Below are positions 14,590-26,945 of a stretch of 64,000 nt of DNA, one piece after another. Source of the DNA: Epiperipatus broadwayi (lineage: Eukaryota; Onychophora; Udeonychophora; Euonychophora; Peripatidae); NCBI GenBank assembly GCA_028023455.1, contig JAQFVV010012507.1, forward strand, positions 2,307,456 to 2,371,455, written 5' to 3'. The notes under the pieces are model-generated. The model was not told where the DNA came from, did not search any database, and worked only from the letters and a program-made list of their open reading frames with translations. Each line of letters begins with the position of its first letter. Within the stretch, counting starts at the first letter, position 1. Position numbers and translations under genes: made by a program.

Positions 14590-15450
14590 AAGTTTGTCAG
14601 ATTGTTAAAATAAAACTGCTTTATTTTCAATCATTGTTTGTCATTTGCCTGAAAAAATTACTTTTTATCTAAATTTGTTAATGCAATCATACTCTATAGA
14701 TTTTTATATTTTGGTTGATTTTCTAATGTAAAGACATGAACATGAGATATATGTAATAACTTAGATTATTTGGATGTATATTCTTATTTTTAAATTCCAT
14801 GAGTAAGATATTGTTTTAAACTTATGAGCATTATTCATCTTATGTCATTTTAATTGACAAATATAAAGATAATTTTTTAACTTTTTTAAAAAGGTCAATG
14901 TGAAAAAAGTTAAAAGTTGTTTAGTAATTTGAAACTAAGTACTTTTACATAATATTAGTTTTCATGAATACAGAAAAAATATATAGAGAGAAACTGTGGA
15001 CCCTATGATTATATGAATATTATATCTTTCTCACTATTAGCAAAGACAGCATCATATTACAGCCTATAATATGTTTTATAGTCAATGTTGACATTCCTCT
15101 GAGAAATTCAGATAAACTTTTTACACTGGTTGGATATTTTTTATTATTATTCCAATAAATATATCGCAATTTTATATTCTTCCATCAATCAAGTTTAGTA
15201 AATACATTTTACATTCTGAAATTTTATAAAAAACATACTATTCTTCAATTGAATATCATTTGTTGTTTTTTATCATATATACAGTTTATGGTCTCTGCAA
15301 GCTGCCAGCAACATCATTTTTGAATGCATGTGTTATATAGCAACAAAGTTTAAGTATTTCTTACAAAAGTTTTAAATATTAAGGTATGTGAATGACAAGT
15401 TATAATATGAAATGTGACCGTATTTTGTACATTTGTATAGCACTTGGTGT
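14590..15450. other. AT-rich spacer, nothing recognised
   Basis: No coding signal or repeat structure that I can support between LINE copy C and the mariner relic. Confidence 0.5.
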
Positions 15451-15454
15451 AACA

Positions 15455-16400
15455 ATTCTGTAATATTAAATTTTGATTTAATTTGGGCAAAACTATTACT
15501 GAATGGTTTAAAAAGATTCAACTTATGCATCATAGTAAGCCTTGAATTGCAAGCACATTTTCAAGTTGTTTGCAAGATTTTATGTGACAGGAATTGCATT
15601 AAAAATGCGGTCAAATGAAATTTTTTTGTGTAATCAAGTCCAAATGTTGCCAAGTTTGTTGTTACCAAAAGCAATATTTAGGTGAGCTCACAGTACTAGA
15701 AAGTGACTACTACTCTCAAATAATATTTTTATTTCTTTAACTGAATTGATGGTAGTGTTCCTTTTCATATATGTAGTACAATCATCCTCCTTTGGCATAA
15801 ACCCTGTATATATGTGGAAATGTGACAAAGTATGTGGCTGCTACATGACACTTGTTTTTTTTTTTCATGCTTTTTTTCTGACACAGTACTCATACTTTTG
15901 ATATGGACAGATATTGGCTATTGCTATATTATCCAAAGAGAAAAAAAAAACATTTTCCATATTAGGCTACACACCAGCAGCTGGGAACAAAATTATGCAA
16001 GAAAGATGTCAAAAGTTTTAAATGATTATTTGTCATATTCATTGAAGAACTCACTGACGTTTTCATTACTATTATCCATCACATTTTAATGGATGATTTG
16101 AAAAAATAGAAAGGGTTTGTATGTTTTGTGCCTCACCCATTGACAATCAATCACAAAATGTTAGAATAAAGCATTAAAGAGATATGCATAGAATCACAAA
16201 TACCAGTGCAAAATTCTTGCCAAACTTCATAGCTTGTGATGTATCATGATGTTTCCAGTTTGAGTCATCAACTAAATGCCATATAGTGGAATAGCATAAT
16301 AACATCGGTGGACCATATTGCCAAGATTGTGCATAATTTTGACCAAAAATGCTTTGTGGTTTGTGGTTCTTGAGCACTGATTCTAATTTTCTTATTTTCT
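15455..16400 (+). pseudogene. Mariner-like transposase relic
   Basis: Three landmarks of mariner-type transposases appear in the correct order on the + strand, each in a different frame and broken by stops. Near 15460-15520 the sequence reads IKF-FNLGKTITE, like the first helix of the N-terminal DNA-binding domain. Near 16010-16150 it reads EELTDVFITIIHHILMDDLK and then CFVPHPLTINHKML. This resembles the second helix-turn-helix followed by the (V)P--LT--QK linker motif. Near 16210-16280 it reads FIACDVS-CFQFESSTK, matching the GDE(T/S)WC-QYDPETK segment that carries the second catalytic aspartate. The enzyme would cut and paste DNA at TA sites. Here it is thoroughly inactivated. I did not find its terminal repeats. 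Confidence 0.6.
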
Positions 16401-16865
16401 GCTGACTTTTTGGGTATTCTTTCTGTTTAGTAAAGTTGGTTATGAAAGAAATTTTTCAACAAAGGCCCAAAACACATCATATTTTATTACTATTTCAATT
16501 ATGTTCTCAACTGTTGTAATGAGTAGTTAATATATGTAACAAATGCTATATTCAGAAATGGCACTGTAGTCAACCTGGAAATAGGATCAATATAGCCTTT
16601 TAATTCACACACACTACATATACATAAAGAGAGAGATATATAATGTATACAATATAAATATGAAACACTTAAATATATAAACAAAATATTATGTAATTAA
16701 ATTAATAGTTAATTACTCATAGAATATCTAGACTATGTGAAGGGATCCCATTTACAAAAAAAAAAATGTATAGTAATATGATTATGGTATGTATGTATAG
16801 CTATTAATTTGTTGACATGCTTGTGAATGTCTTGGTTAACTTTTGTTTTATGTATATGTAGTTTT
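16400..16865. other. AT-rich spacer, nothing recognised
   Basis: It may contain the decayed C-terminal third of the mariner relic, but I cannot align it. Confidence 0.4.
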
Positions 16866-17780
16866 CCATCATTAACAATGAATGATGTTCTCTCTCCAAG
16901 CTTAATCCAGATTCCCTTATTTATAGGCTCTCTTCTTCACATGACATCAGAAAACTTTTTTATTTCATCACACATCTGTCTTACATGTGATCATTTTGTA
17001 TATCTTTTACAGTCTTTGAATCCAGTTTGTGACGTCAACTGGCTATCTATCATCTTTTATTTTCCAATACATGCACTCCAGATCCATGCCATCCTATTAA
17101 TTTTTTTAATGATATCTGGTTATTCTCTCCTTCACATATTTGTGATCTTATTATTTTCAACACATTTTTTTTCATACTTCATTGGATTACCTGAAATTTC
17201 TGTATTGCTATTCCATTAAGTATCTCACATAGATAATACTTTGAAAATTTGTCATTATTAGTAAATATGAGAAACACTATAACAGAGAATAAAAGAAATG
17301 AAAGATACCGACTAGTATATATATATATACACGTTGCTAGTTTATCGGTGTATAATTTTTAAAACACATCTATTAAAAATTTCCTTTTTAAACACAAACA
17401 TCTTTCCTTTTAATAATAAGTTATTCTATCAAATCTAAATTTAATTATATGATTAATTTCATCTATTACATTTCCATTTGTATTAATTAACTTTCTGACT
17501 TTTTTAATTCATGATTATCAGTCTTTATTTTTTTTTCCTACGAAAATCTATTAAAGATTACTTTGGTCTTTTTAGTATTTATCTGTAGTCCTATTTTCTT
17601 ACTTTCATTTGATAAATCTTGAAACATTTCGTGAAACTGGGCAGTTTTTATAAAAACAATCACTTCTGCAAAAATCCATATGATTTGAATAAAATCTATT
17701 TATTTCTGTTACCTTAACTTACCATTTTAATCCATAACCCACAAACATTAAGTGTATAATGTTTTTTAAAAAATTTTTTT
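16865..17780 (-). mobile_element. RTE-clade LINE relic, copy D (highly diverged)
   Basis: On the + strand this follows the complement of the RTE 3' region: CTCTCTCCAAGCTTAATCCA, then a CTTCTTCACAT-type stretch, then CTATCTATCATCTTTTATTT. Later parts such as TTAATTTCATCTATTACATTTCC and ATTACTTTGGTCTTTTTAGT match copies B, C and E. It is more diverged than those and no reading frame survives, so it is probably the oldest insertion of this family here. About 60 bp including a TA run near 17320 look inserted. Confidence 0.65.
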
Positions 17781-18617
17781 TTAATTGTCTTTAAGAATTG
17801 CATTCAAAAACAAAACGATGTTAATAAATTTTAAATGTATCGTGCAAAGGAATTGAAAATTTGCTAAAAGATTCGAACTGAGTCAACTGCATTTTCCACC
17901 ATTGAATTTTTCACTTTAACTCAATCATATCATATACATACATTTATATAAAGAAGTGAATATTAAAAAATAGTATATTTATAGCATGGTAACAAATATT
18001 TTGTTGTCTTGAGTTTTATTATTTTGGTTTGTCCAATATGTAATTTTTAATAAAATAATATAAAATATTTTCAATTTTTTTTAAAACATTTGGTATTTAC
18101 AAAGATTATAATAATAATAGTGCTGATAATATAGAAACGCACTATCATCAAAGAGTCTTTGCATGTAGTTATTGGCTAACTATGTTGAAAAATATTATGA
18201 TCAAGAATATTTACATTGTTTTTCACAAGAATGCCTTATCACAGTAGTAACAAAAATATCCAACATATTGTAAAAAACTGGTGTCTAAGTGCTCTCTGGG
18301 ATCCCTTTTGAATGTTGATAGTTAATCTCAAAAATTTACTCAAGTAGGATGAGGATGAGACTCACTAAGAAATAATTTATCAAAAGTTAATAAACATTAC
18401 AATTCAGCTGCTCTCCAAAGCATCACAGAACAGTTTTGGTTGCAAGCTATGAACTGAAATCATTGAAGTTAAATGTATTCTTCAACACACCTTAATAATT
18501 TTGAAGAAACAGAGCAGTGGAAATGTTATCTGGAGATGTCTGAGGATTTAGAAGTCAAAACACAAGATTCTGTCAGAAAAAGTTTAGATTTAAGTTTAAC
18601 AGCAACTTTATAAATTC
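17780..18617. other. Spacer downstream of the Rab5 retrocopy
   Basis: AT-rich up to 18100, then a stretch of more mixed composition (18120-18600). A 42-codon + strand open run at about 18483-18613 (starts STHLNNFEETEQWKC) resembles nothing I recognise and has no splice or start context. Confidence 0.4.
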
Positions 18618-19454
18618 TTTTTTTTTTTTTTTTTAGAAAATATTTGATTTTTTTTTTATTACTTTTTACATTTTAAAAAATTCTTATTATTTTGCAATAC
18701 ATAGATAAAACTTGGCTTGGTATATATGCAAATCTCAAATTTCATCATCTTGAGTTGAATTTCCCCAAGCTGTGGTTTTATATATTTGAACCAACTAAGA
18801 GACCCAAAGAAATATCACTTGCAACATCCACTTGACATCTGATGTTGATTTTCACTTAAATCTACACCATGGCGACCCTGAGCCACCACTCTGGGCATTG
18901 TCAGTTTTAGGAAGTTTTTTTGCTATTGACAGAAAAATATCATTAATGTTCATGGCTGTCTTTGCTGAAGTTTCCATGAATAATAAGCTATTTTCTTCTG
19001 CATATGCTTGAGCCTCCTCATATTCGACCATTCTTTTATTAGCTAAATCTGCTTTATTACCAGCCAATGCTATTACAATATTAGGACTTGCTTGCCTTTG
19101 AAGTTCTTTTACCCATGTTTAGCCCGACCAAATGTATCCTGACTTGTTATATCATAAACAACAATAGCTGCTTGTGCCCCTCTGTAGTACATAGGTGCCA
19201 GACTGTGGTATCTTTCCTGTCCTGCTGTATCCCAGATTTCAAATTTTACCATTGTATCATCCAGGCATACTGTCTGTGTTAGAAAAGCAGCTCCTATTGT
19301 ACTTTCCTGATATTCGTGAAACTGTCCTTTAACAAATCTTAAAACTAAACTAGATTTTTCCAACAGCTGATTCTCCTAATAAAACTAATATAAATTGATA
19401 TATTTTTCCTTGTGTAGCGCCATTTGGACGTTGTGGTCCACTGTGACTCTCCAT
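18618..19454 (-). pseudogene. Processed (retrotransposed) Rab5 GTPase pseudogene
   Basis: The minus strand carries a single uninterrupted copy of an animal Rab5 small GTPase, from an ATG at 19454 to a TGA at 18815-18817. A 3' untranslated part follows, then a 17-base poly(A) remnant (T run at 18618-18634). Visible motifs are the effector region and switch II ([32 protein letters not shown]), the guanine-binding NKAD and ETSAK motifs, and a C-terminal double cysteine in an alternative frame. Rab5 directs early-endosome fusion, but this copy cannot. One extra A disrupts the P-loop near 19357, one base is missing near 19117, and a third frameshift near 18885 removes the CAAX-like tail. Lack of introns plus poly(A) points to LINE-driven retroposition. 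Sequencing indels cannot be excluded for single shifts. Confidence 0.9.
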
Positions 19455-20545
19455 CAAGTTCAATCTTTGGCATTCTTTAATTGGTGACTTTCAATAATCA
19501 AAATGGCATAATCAACATAACTCATTGTTTTTGCTTTGCTTCCACTAAAGGAAATAAGGCTTAAGAAGTGGTTTTTCCCAATTCAAAACAAAGATGTCGT
19601 TTAACAGCAATTAATGAAATTGGGTTATTATTCAAAGTTCATCTGGAAGATGAACAGCCTGGTTTATTTGGACAAGTTTAATATATTAAAACAATAGGAA
19701 ACTAATCAGTTGCCAAAATTCTTGGCAATGTACATGGCATTAGAATAAAAAAACAAAGATCATGATATGGAGGCTCTAAATTCAAAATATACAATTTACA
19801 TTGCAAACACTCTTAGCCAGTTCATACTAAGAGGATCTTTAACACTGGATCAAGTGAATGGAAAATACTGGAAATTTAACAAACAATTTGAACTGTACTA
19901 TGTTGTTAAAAAGTGAAACCAAGAAATAAATGATGCATTAAGATTAAACAGGTCTTGATGTGTCAAGAGAGAACCACTTAATATGACATTATTATATGAT
20001 CATGAATCTTATTTCTCCCTCTCTTTTTACATGTCATTTTTCCCAACTGTTTATTAAGTTTATTTTAAAACAAAAATATTTCAATTATAATTATTTACAA
20101 GCAGATACAACTTCTTAATTTTGTGCAATTTTATGGACAATAATGTGTATAAAAATGATTTCATAGTATGCAAAACACATCAAATAAATTTATTAAAATC
20201 CTTGGAAGAAGCATTGACTAATTTAAAAAATCTTAATATTGAAATTAAATCTTATATTAGAAAGTTAAAATTTCATTATTATCAGAAGTTATCAGTGTAA
20301 AATATTTGTTTAAATAGAGAACAATCAATTCTTGAATAAAAGAATCTACTAATCGAATTAAATTTTCCAATTATATATATATTTAAACAATTAATTACAG
20401 AATAACGAAAGAAATATGGCTGTTTTGTTTAATGTCTTTTCCAAATATGCAGATACATAATGCATCAGAACAGATTTTGTCCACCTATTCATGTTTGAAT
20501 TTTTTTTTTTTTTCATGTCTGAATGTTTTCGATTTTCAGTTGGCT
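19455..20545. other. Spacer, nothing recognised
   Basis: The first 100 bp or so could be 5' untranslated sequence of the Rab5 retrocopy. The rest shows no gene or clear repeat. Confidence 0.45.
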
Positions 20546-22030
20546 ATTTCAATTGATCCATCATATAATGTTCGTTCTTCTGGATTAGATGGTTTAACAC
20601 TTAAGATTCTAAAAAATATTAAATTATTTTTTTTTATTTCTAATCCTGTCTAGTTATTTAACTTATCCTTATGTACTGGAATATTTTTTGAGTGTATGGA
20701 ATTCAATGTTATTACATCTATTTGTAAAAAGGTTGATTCCACTCTTACCGATAATTATAGGCTTATTGTTATTATTTCTAAATTATTGGAAATGATTGGT
20801 AAAGACTAAATATTTTTGATAAAATATAACATATTATCTGACAATTAGTATCGTTTATTCTTGGTAGAAGTATCTTGAATGGTTTAAAAAATAATGTACA
20901 TTATTTAATATAGCCACTAGATCATGAACTGGAAATATTGGCTATTTATCTAGATATTAGTCATAATATTCTAATTAAATATTCCTAATTGAATGGTTTT
21001 TATTGTTCTCTTAGTTTTTATTGAGAGTTATTTAAATGATAAAAGACAAGTAACAATATTATCAGTAATGTGATCATAATTAATCAAAGAGTCCCATAGA
21101 GTTCAGTCTTAAGTCCTCTATTATTGTTAATAAGTCCTCTATTATTTTTAATTTATATTAACAATATATTCTCATTGAAATTGGAATTAGTGACTTTTGC
21201 TTTCACTGATGATATTGTCTTATATTGTAGTGTTGCGTCCTATATAGCTTTCTTAAAAAAATAGCAAATGAAGATTTAAGTTTAATTAGTAAATGGCTTG
21301 CATATAATTCTTTATTGGTAAATTTGAGTAAACAAAAACTTTTTTTTTATAAGCATAATTCTTATCTCCTTAAGATTAAAATTTGTTATCAATATACTGT
21401 GTGTTAATAGTGTGTATTTGTGAGAATATCTCTTTTCTAAATAATAACTATTATTTGGGGATCTATATTGATTTCAAATTGTTCTGGCGAAATCATTTTA
21501 TATATCTTTGTTTACATTTAAATAAGTCTAATTATAAGTTTTTTTTATTTAATGACCGACCAGCTATTGTTTTACTTATATTGCCTATTGTCAGTATTTT
21601 ATCCTATAATATATCTATTTGGAGTAATTATTCTTGTTCTTTGTATATTCTCTCTTCTTTATGTGAATTACAAAATTTTACTTTGCATATTGTCTTTGGC
21701 AGATCTAGATTCTCTTCTGATTCTCTTCTGATCAAGATATATTTCTAGAACAAGATATATTTAATGTTGTTCATATTTACTGGCAGAAAAATTTTTCTGA
21801 ATTCTAGAATTCCTATTCTTATAGTTGATTCAACTAGATTTACTGAGTTTATTCAAGGAAATTAATAGAAGACAGCATTTTTATTCTGGTCTTCATTTAG
21901 ATGTGAGTGCTCAATATATATGGATATTTTTCATATATCTTTTAAAAAGAGTTTATGGCACTGGATGTGCAGTACATGTTAATATTGTTCTATATATTTT
22001 AACTACATTTTTTTTTTATTTTCTACTTGT

Positions 22031-22061
<31 letters not shown>

Positions 22062-22150
22062 AACATTTAAATATATATATGTTGATACGAAGAGTTTCAC
22101 GGGTTGCATAAATAAAAGACATTTTGCAAGTTCATCCATGTTAATATGTC
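20545..22150 (+). mobile_element. CR1/Jockey-like LINE relic 1
   Basis: The reverse transcriptase of a non-LTR retrotransposon can be followed in pieces across frames. SSGLDGLTLKILKN near 20570 is the (G)PDGI-P-LLK start of the RT domain, and DNYRLIVIISKLLEM near 20750 is the NYRPISLLS motif. Near 21090-21230 come SVLSPLL, LIYINNIFSLK and FAFTDDIVLY, that is, the GS(V/I)LGPLLFLIYINDI palm motif and a DD catalytic pair, with F(A)-DD partly altered. YLGIYIDFKLFWRNH and ILSYNISIWSNY near 21450-21640 are the thumb region. Stops and shifts abound. The 3' end near 22145 carries AAGACATTTTGCAAGTTCAT, shared with the copy ending near 28500. Confidence 0.75.
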
Positions 22151-22242
22151 TTTTATATATATATATACAGTTTGTTAAAATTTTTCCATGTAAACTTACA
22201 CAAGATTTTTCTTAGAGTTTTTAAATGACTGTAACTTAATTA

Positions 22243-22318
22243 CTACTACTACTACTACTATTACTTTTACTACTACTACTATTATTATTATTATTATCAT
22301 CATCATCATCATCATCAA
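22243..22318. repeat. Compound triplet microsatellite (ACT)n (ATT)n (ATC)n
   Basis: Successive runs of ACT, ATT and ATC triplets, interrupted once by TTACTTTT. It lies exactly between two LINE relics and may derive from a LINE tail. Confidence 0.9.
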
Positions 22319-22344
22319 CAGCAGCATTTTTTTAAAAAAATAGA

Positions 22345-23100
22345 CACAGATGGTTTTTGGAAAACTACAGGCCAATTTCTATTTTGTCAACATTATCCCA
22401 AATTTTGGAAATATAAGAATAGAATTGTTTCTTTTTTTCATAAATAAAATGTATTTTCAAATAAGCAATTTGGTATTTATCTGGAAAACCTACAGAATTG
22501 GCTTTACCTGAACATGTTTTAGTTGTCATTGAATCTTTAGAAAAATATTACAATACTTATAAACATTATTTGGATTTACATAAAGCATTTGACTGTATTT
22601 CTCATATTTTATTATTAATTAAAATAAATTATTTTGGTATAAGGATAATGCACTTAAATGGTTTAAATTTATTTAAGCAGTAAAATCCAGTTTGCTAAAA
22701 TTAATAATTTGAATAATTTTATAATAATCAGATATGGAACTCCTCTATGCTCAGTTCTTAGACCTGTGTTGTTCATTATTTATATTAATGATTTACTGAA
22801 TCTTTTTTTCATTCCAACATTTTTATTTTGTGAATGATACTATCTTGGTTACTTTACTAATTTTCTATAATCTAATGGAGAAGGTGGCAAAAGGAGTTTT
22901 GTAATGGATGAATAAAAATAGATTTTTTTAAAATATTAATAAATGTAAATGTATATTATACTGTTTGATAAATGTTTTAATAAAAGACATTTTATTTGAA
23001 ATACTTTATATGGATTAATCCATATGTCAAAAAGTTATTAGAATTACAACAATAGATTATTTTGGATAAGGTAAAATTAGGAAAATTAAATATTTTTTTT
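22345..23100 (+). mobile_element. CR1/Jockey-like LINE relic 2
   Basis: A second partial copy of the same LINE type. WFLENYRPISILSTLSQILE near 22350 is the NYRPISLL motif. YLDLHKAFDCISHILLL near 22565-22610 is the D(L)-KAFD palm strand that carries the first catalytic aspartate. YGTPLCSVLRPVLFIIYIND near 22730-22790 is the G-PQGS-LGP-LF-IYIND block. The catalytic DD strand is hard to see (about 22830). Position and strand suggest two nested or tandem insertions of related elements rather than one. Confidence 0.7.
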
Positions 23101-23699
23101 ATAGAATCAGAATTTTTTTGTATAATTCTCTAAACTATTAAATGAATATAAACTGCTATGCTTAAATAGGTTATGTTAGGAATTAACTTTTGGGATGATT
23201 CTGCAAATGTTTAAAAAGTTTATATTAAGAATTATTTTGTTTAAACCTTTGATCTTAAAAATATTTGAGTTATATAAATGTGCTGGAGTTTTAACTATTA
23301 ATCTGTTACTTATTTTAAACAAATTATATGTCTAATTTAAAAATAAAGGAAACTACAAAAATGACTTTCAATCATTAATGTTATCCCATATTAGATGATT
23401 AAGGTGTATTAATTAAACCGGTACTGTATAAAAGTCAGCACAGATACCAAAATTGTCTTTTCTAAAAAGTATTATGACACCTTTTTGATTAACTATAAAA
23501 TTAACATTTGTGACTTACCTAAAAAGAAAAAATTAGTTGTGGATTGTGTTAAATTTAATAATAATGATGAAATTTTTTTAATTGCTAATGGAATATTTTT
23601 TTATATATTAATATTTTGTTTGAAATTATATATATATATTTCTTTTTTCAATGTGGAATTTTTTCTCACAAATATATTATTTGCTTTAATTACTTAATT

Positions 23700-24460
23700 A
23701 AATGTTAATAACATCATAGGATGATCCATCAAATTCAGTTTCACAATGAATTATGGATAACCATTTCAAAATTCCAGGCTGATTTTGACAATTTGTATCA
23801 AAATATTGACAAGAATAATGGCATTACTCATTTCTTGAATGCCTATCCTACTTATAGTAAGGACATATCTTCATTTAAAAATAAAATTGAAGTTTTGGGA
23901 AAATTTCAAAGAGATTTTGAAATTGAAATATAAATTATTCTTTATGAAGTACTGAGGAATAAACTTGAAGTTCAACATTTTTTTAACAGTCATTTAGAAA
24001 AGTGTATTTTGTACAAACAAAAAATTGAATAAACCTGGACTTGTTGGTTATTTTATATTTCAACACATGACTAGATCATTTTTATGTACAAGAAAATCTG
24101 ATGTAACTGTGTGTTGTATTTTACTATTAGAAAATAACAGCAGTTTATTTTCATTAATCGATAGATTTCTTTGACTATTTGATATCATTTTCGGTAAGAA
24201 AAGCAAGAAATGCATGATTGATAACATGCAATATGTATTCAAAATGATTTAGTCGATATTAGAAATGATACTAATTCATCCTTTTTCTAATTAAAAATGA
24301 AGTGAAATTATTGTTTTTCTGAATTTATTTCCAAATATACCATTTAATTTGCTTCCTGATTTGATAGAAGATTTAAAAAATTTTCATCGAATATTTGAAG
24401 TATTCAAATACATTTTGATAAATTAAATATGCATTTAAGTGATCTTTCATTTTGATTTTA
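23700..24460 (+). pseudogene. Possible hAT-type transposase-derived relic
   Basis: A 70-codon open run at 23721-23933 encodes NELWITISKFQADFDNLYQN, then GITHFLNAYPTYS and FKNKIEVLGKFQRDFEI. The order 'F--KL-LW...HF---.....F---I--L---F-RRF' resembles the middle of hAT transposases related to the GTF2IRD2/ZBED group. About 400 bp further, a segment reads FPNIPFNLLPDLIEDLKNFH, like the NPF-----LP-DLQ-ELIDLQ motif that usually follows at that distance. Catalytic residues and the dimerisation domain are not visible. The call rests on motif order only; a decayed host exon or chance frame remains possible. Confidence 0.3.
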
Positions 24461-24732
24461 AGATGTTATTGTATAATCTGAACCATGGATGTCTAATGAG
24501 GAACAATATTTAGATAGATTGGACAAATAAGAGTTTTCCTGTATCATATTTGTATTCGCTTTTAGAAGATGTAATGATTACCTTTTAAACTAGTTTGACT
24601 TTTACTTATTATATTCAAATGTTTCCTCATCCTAATCTATAATAGATACATTTAACTTTTTAATGAAGGTTTTTTTTAAATTTGTTCTATAATAGATACA
24701 GTTAATTTTTTAATGAAGGTTTTTTTAATTTG

Positions 24733-26130
24733 TTCCATCATCATCATCATCATCAATCATTATAAATCCACTGTAGAATGAAAGTCTTTCCAAGTTCAAT
24801 CCATCTTCTCCGGTCTTTAGCTTCTATTCTCCACATCCCTGCACACTTTCTTATTTCTTCCATCCATCTCTCATGTGGTCTTTTTCTGGATCTTCGACAA
24901 TCTCTTGAAATCCAGTTTATGATTTCAATTGTCCATCTATTATCTCATCTAGCAATATGTCCAGCCCAACTCCACTTCAGTCTTAATTTTTTCAATGAGG
25001 GCAGTAATACCTGTTAGTTTTCTTACCCATATATTGTGTTTTTGATCTCTTCTTGTTACTCCCAACATGCATCTTTCCATACATATTTGAGTGGTCTGAA
25101 GTCTCAGTGTTGCTCTTCTATTAAGTATCTAAGTCTCAGATCCATAAGTAAGAAATGGTAAGACACATTTATTAAAAACCTTTTCAAATACAAAGGCATA
25201 TTTCCTTTTAGTATCAAGTTATTTATACCAAAAGAACTTCAACCAAGTTTAATTCTATGATTAATTTCATCTTATGTTTCCATCTGTATTAATAATCTGA
25301 CTAATATATTTGTAACTATTAACTTCTTCTAACTCATCTTAATCAATCTTTATTTTCATATTTTGAGAAAATCCATTCAACATTACTTTAGTCTTTTTTA
25401 ACATTTATCTTTAGTTCTACTTTCCTACTTTCATCCTGCAGCTCTAAAGCATTATTTACAAAAACAATTACATCATCTACAAAATCTAAATGACTTAAAT
25501 AATCTCCATTTACTTTCACGCTTTTAGCTTTCCATTTTGCTCCACAAAATACTTCTTGCAGCACTGCTGTAAAAAGTTTTGGAGATATGGAGTCACCCTG
25601 CCTTACACCCTTCTCAATGTTGACTTTCCCAGAATATCTTGATGATCCAATGCTTTAATCACCAAAGAAATGTTTATAGAATCAAATGCCTTTTCATAGT
25701 CTACAAATCCAAAGCATAATGACAACTCATATTCGTTTGTCCTTTCTATAACTTCTCCCAATATCTGGATATGATCCACTGTACTAAAACCACTTTTAAA
25801 TCCAGTTTGTTCTCTTGGTTGATGGAAATCCAATGTTCTCTGTAGACAAGTTATAATTATTTTGGTAAAAATTTTGTATAAAACTGATAAAAGGCTGATA
25901 GGTCTGTAACTTCTAATATCTTCTTTATCACCTTTTTAAAATATTAATATTAGTTCTGCATTCTTCCAATCATCTGGTACATCTTTATCATTTAGACATT
26001 TGGAATATAACTTTGGCTAAAAAGTTTTATATTTATTCACCTGCTTCTTTTAAAATAGCAATTATAATTCCATCATTACCTGGAGCTTTTTTTTTCTTCA
26101 TACATTTAATTGCATATCTCTCTTATATAT
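24733..26130 (-). mobile_element. RTE-clade LINE relic, copy E (best preserved RT core)
   Basis: Reading from high to low coordinate, the minus strand gives several RT blocks in order. Around 26.07 kb is the PG-DGI start of the RT domain, then RPISLLSVLYKIFTKI (frame-broken, about 25.9 kb). Next are FHQPREQTGFKSGFSTVDHI and FGFVDYEKAFDSI (25.7-25.8 kb), then a GVRQGDSISPKLFTA-type block at about 25.58 kb. Near 25.5 kb the catalytic box reads F(V)DD rather than FADD. The rest matches copy B down to a tail of TGA triplets on the minus strand (24738-24755). A short deletion near 25630 joins distant parts. It is inactive through frameshifts. Confidence 0.85.
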
Positions 26131-26945
26131 ATACTGTAATTTATTGGTGAATTTGATACAATATTATCTAATTTACTTTCATTTTCTGTTATAATAATTG
26201 ACGATATGAATATTGATTTACTAATTGAAAATTCTATTTATAGATATTTGAATTTGTTAAATAGTTATGATGTTACCCAGGTAAAAGTTTTAGTTTTGCT
26301 TGTAATGCCATCTTGAAAATCTTTGCTTGATTTGATTAATATTTTAATTATGAATCTATATTATCGGATATATATCTATTATGGGTTAATCTACCGTTTA
26401 AAAAAAAATATCTGTGACTTATAATAGTCTGGATATTTATACATATTTTAAGTAAATTATAAACACGTTAAATTTAATAATTTATTATTTAATCAGAGAT
26501 ACGAAAATTAATTCTGATATTAATAAGCTAAACCATGTATGTGGAAATTCTTTGTAGAAATATACTTCTTTGAAATGAAAAATAATTCTTTGATTAAAAA
26601 AATCCTCTAAAAAAATTAATTTCATTAAAAGAAAGATAATATATTACAAGTGTAATACAATAATAATATGTTGCTAATCTTTTTAATCTTTTCTTTATAT
26701 ATATCAACAGGTGTGGTGGACTTGTACTAGTGATTTGGTTTTTGAGTCTATTGCTGGTTCTTCTTTTGTTTGCATTTTTCTCGTACTCAAGTATCATGTT
26801 TGATTTTTAAGAAAATGTTATCTCTTTTTGATTTCAAAAATTATTAAAGATAATAAGTTTCTTTACATACCAGTTCTAGTTTACTTATTTAATCTTTTTA
26901 TGTTGATATATTATCTGAGTCTTTAAAAAGTAGTATTATATTGTG
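26130..26945. other. AT-rich spacer, nothing recognised
   Basis: A 67-codon minus-strand open run at 26594-26797 has no recognisable domain. Otherwise there is nothing. Confidence 0.45.

Noticed and set aside
18483-18613. 42-codon + strand open run with balanced composition
   Set aside because: No start, splice sites or similarity; borderline length for chance even in AT-rich DNA.
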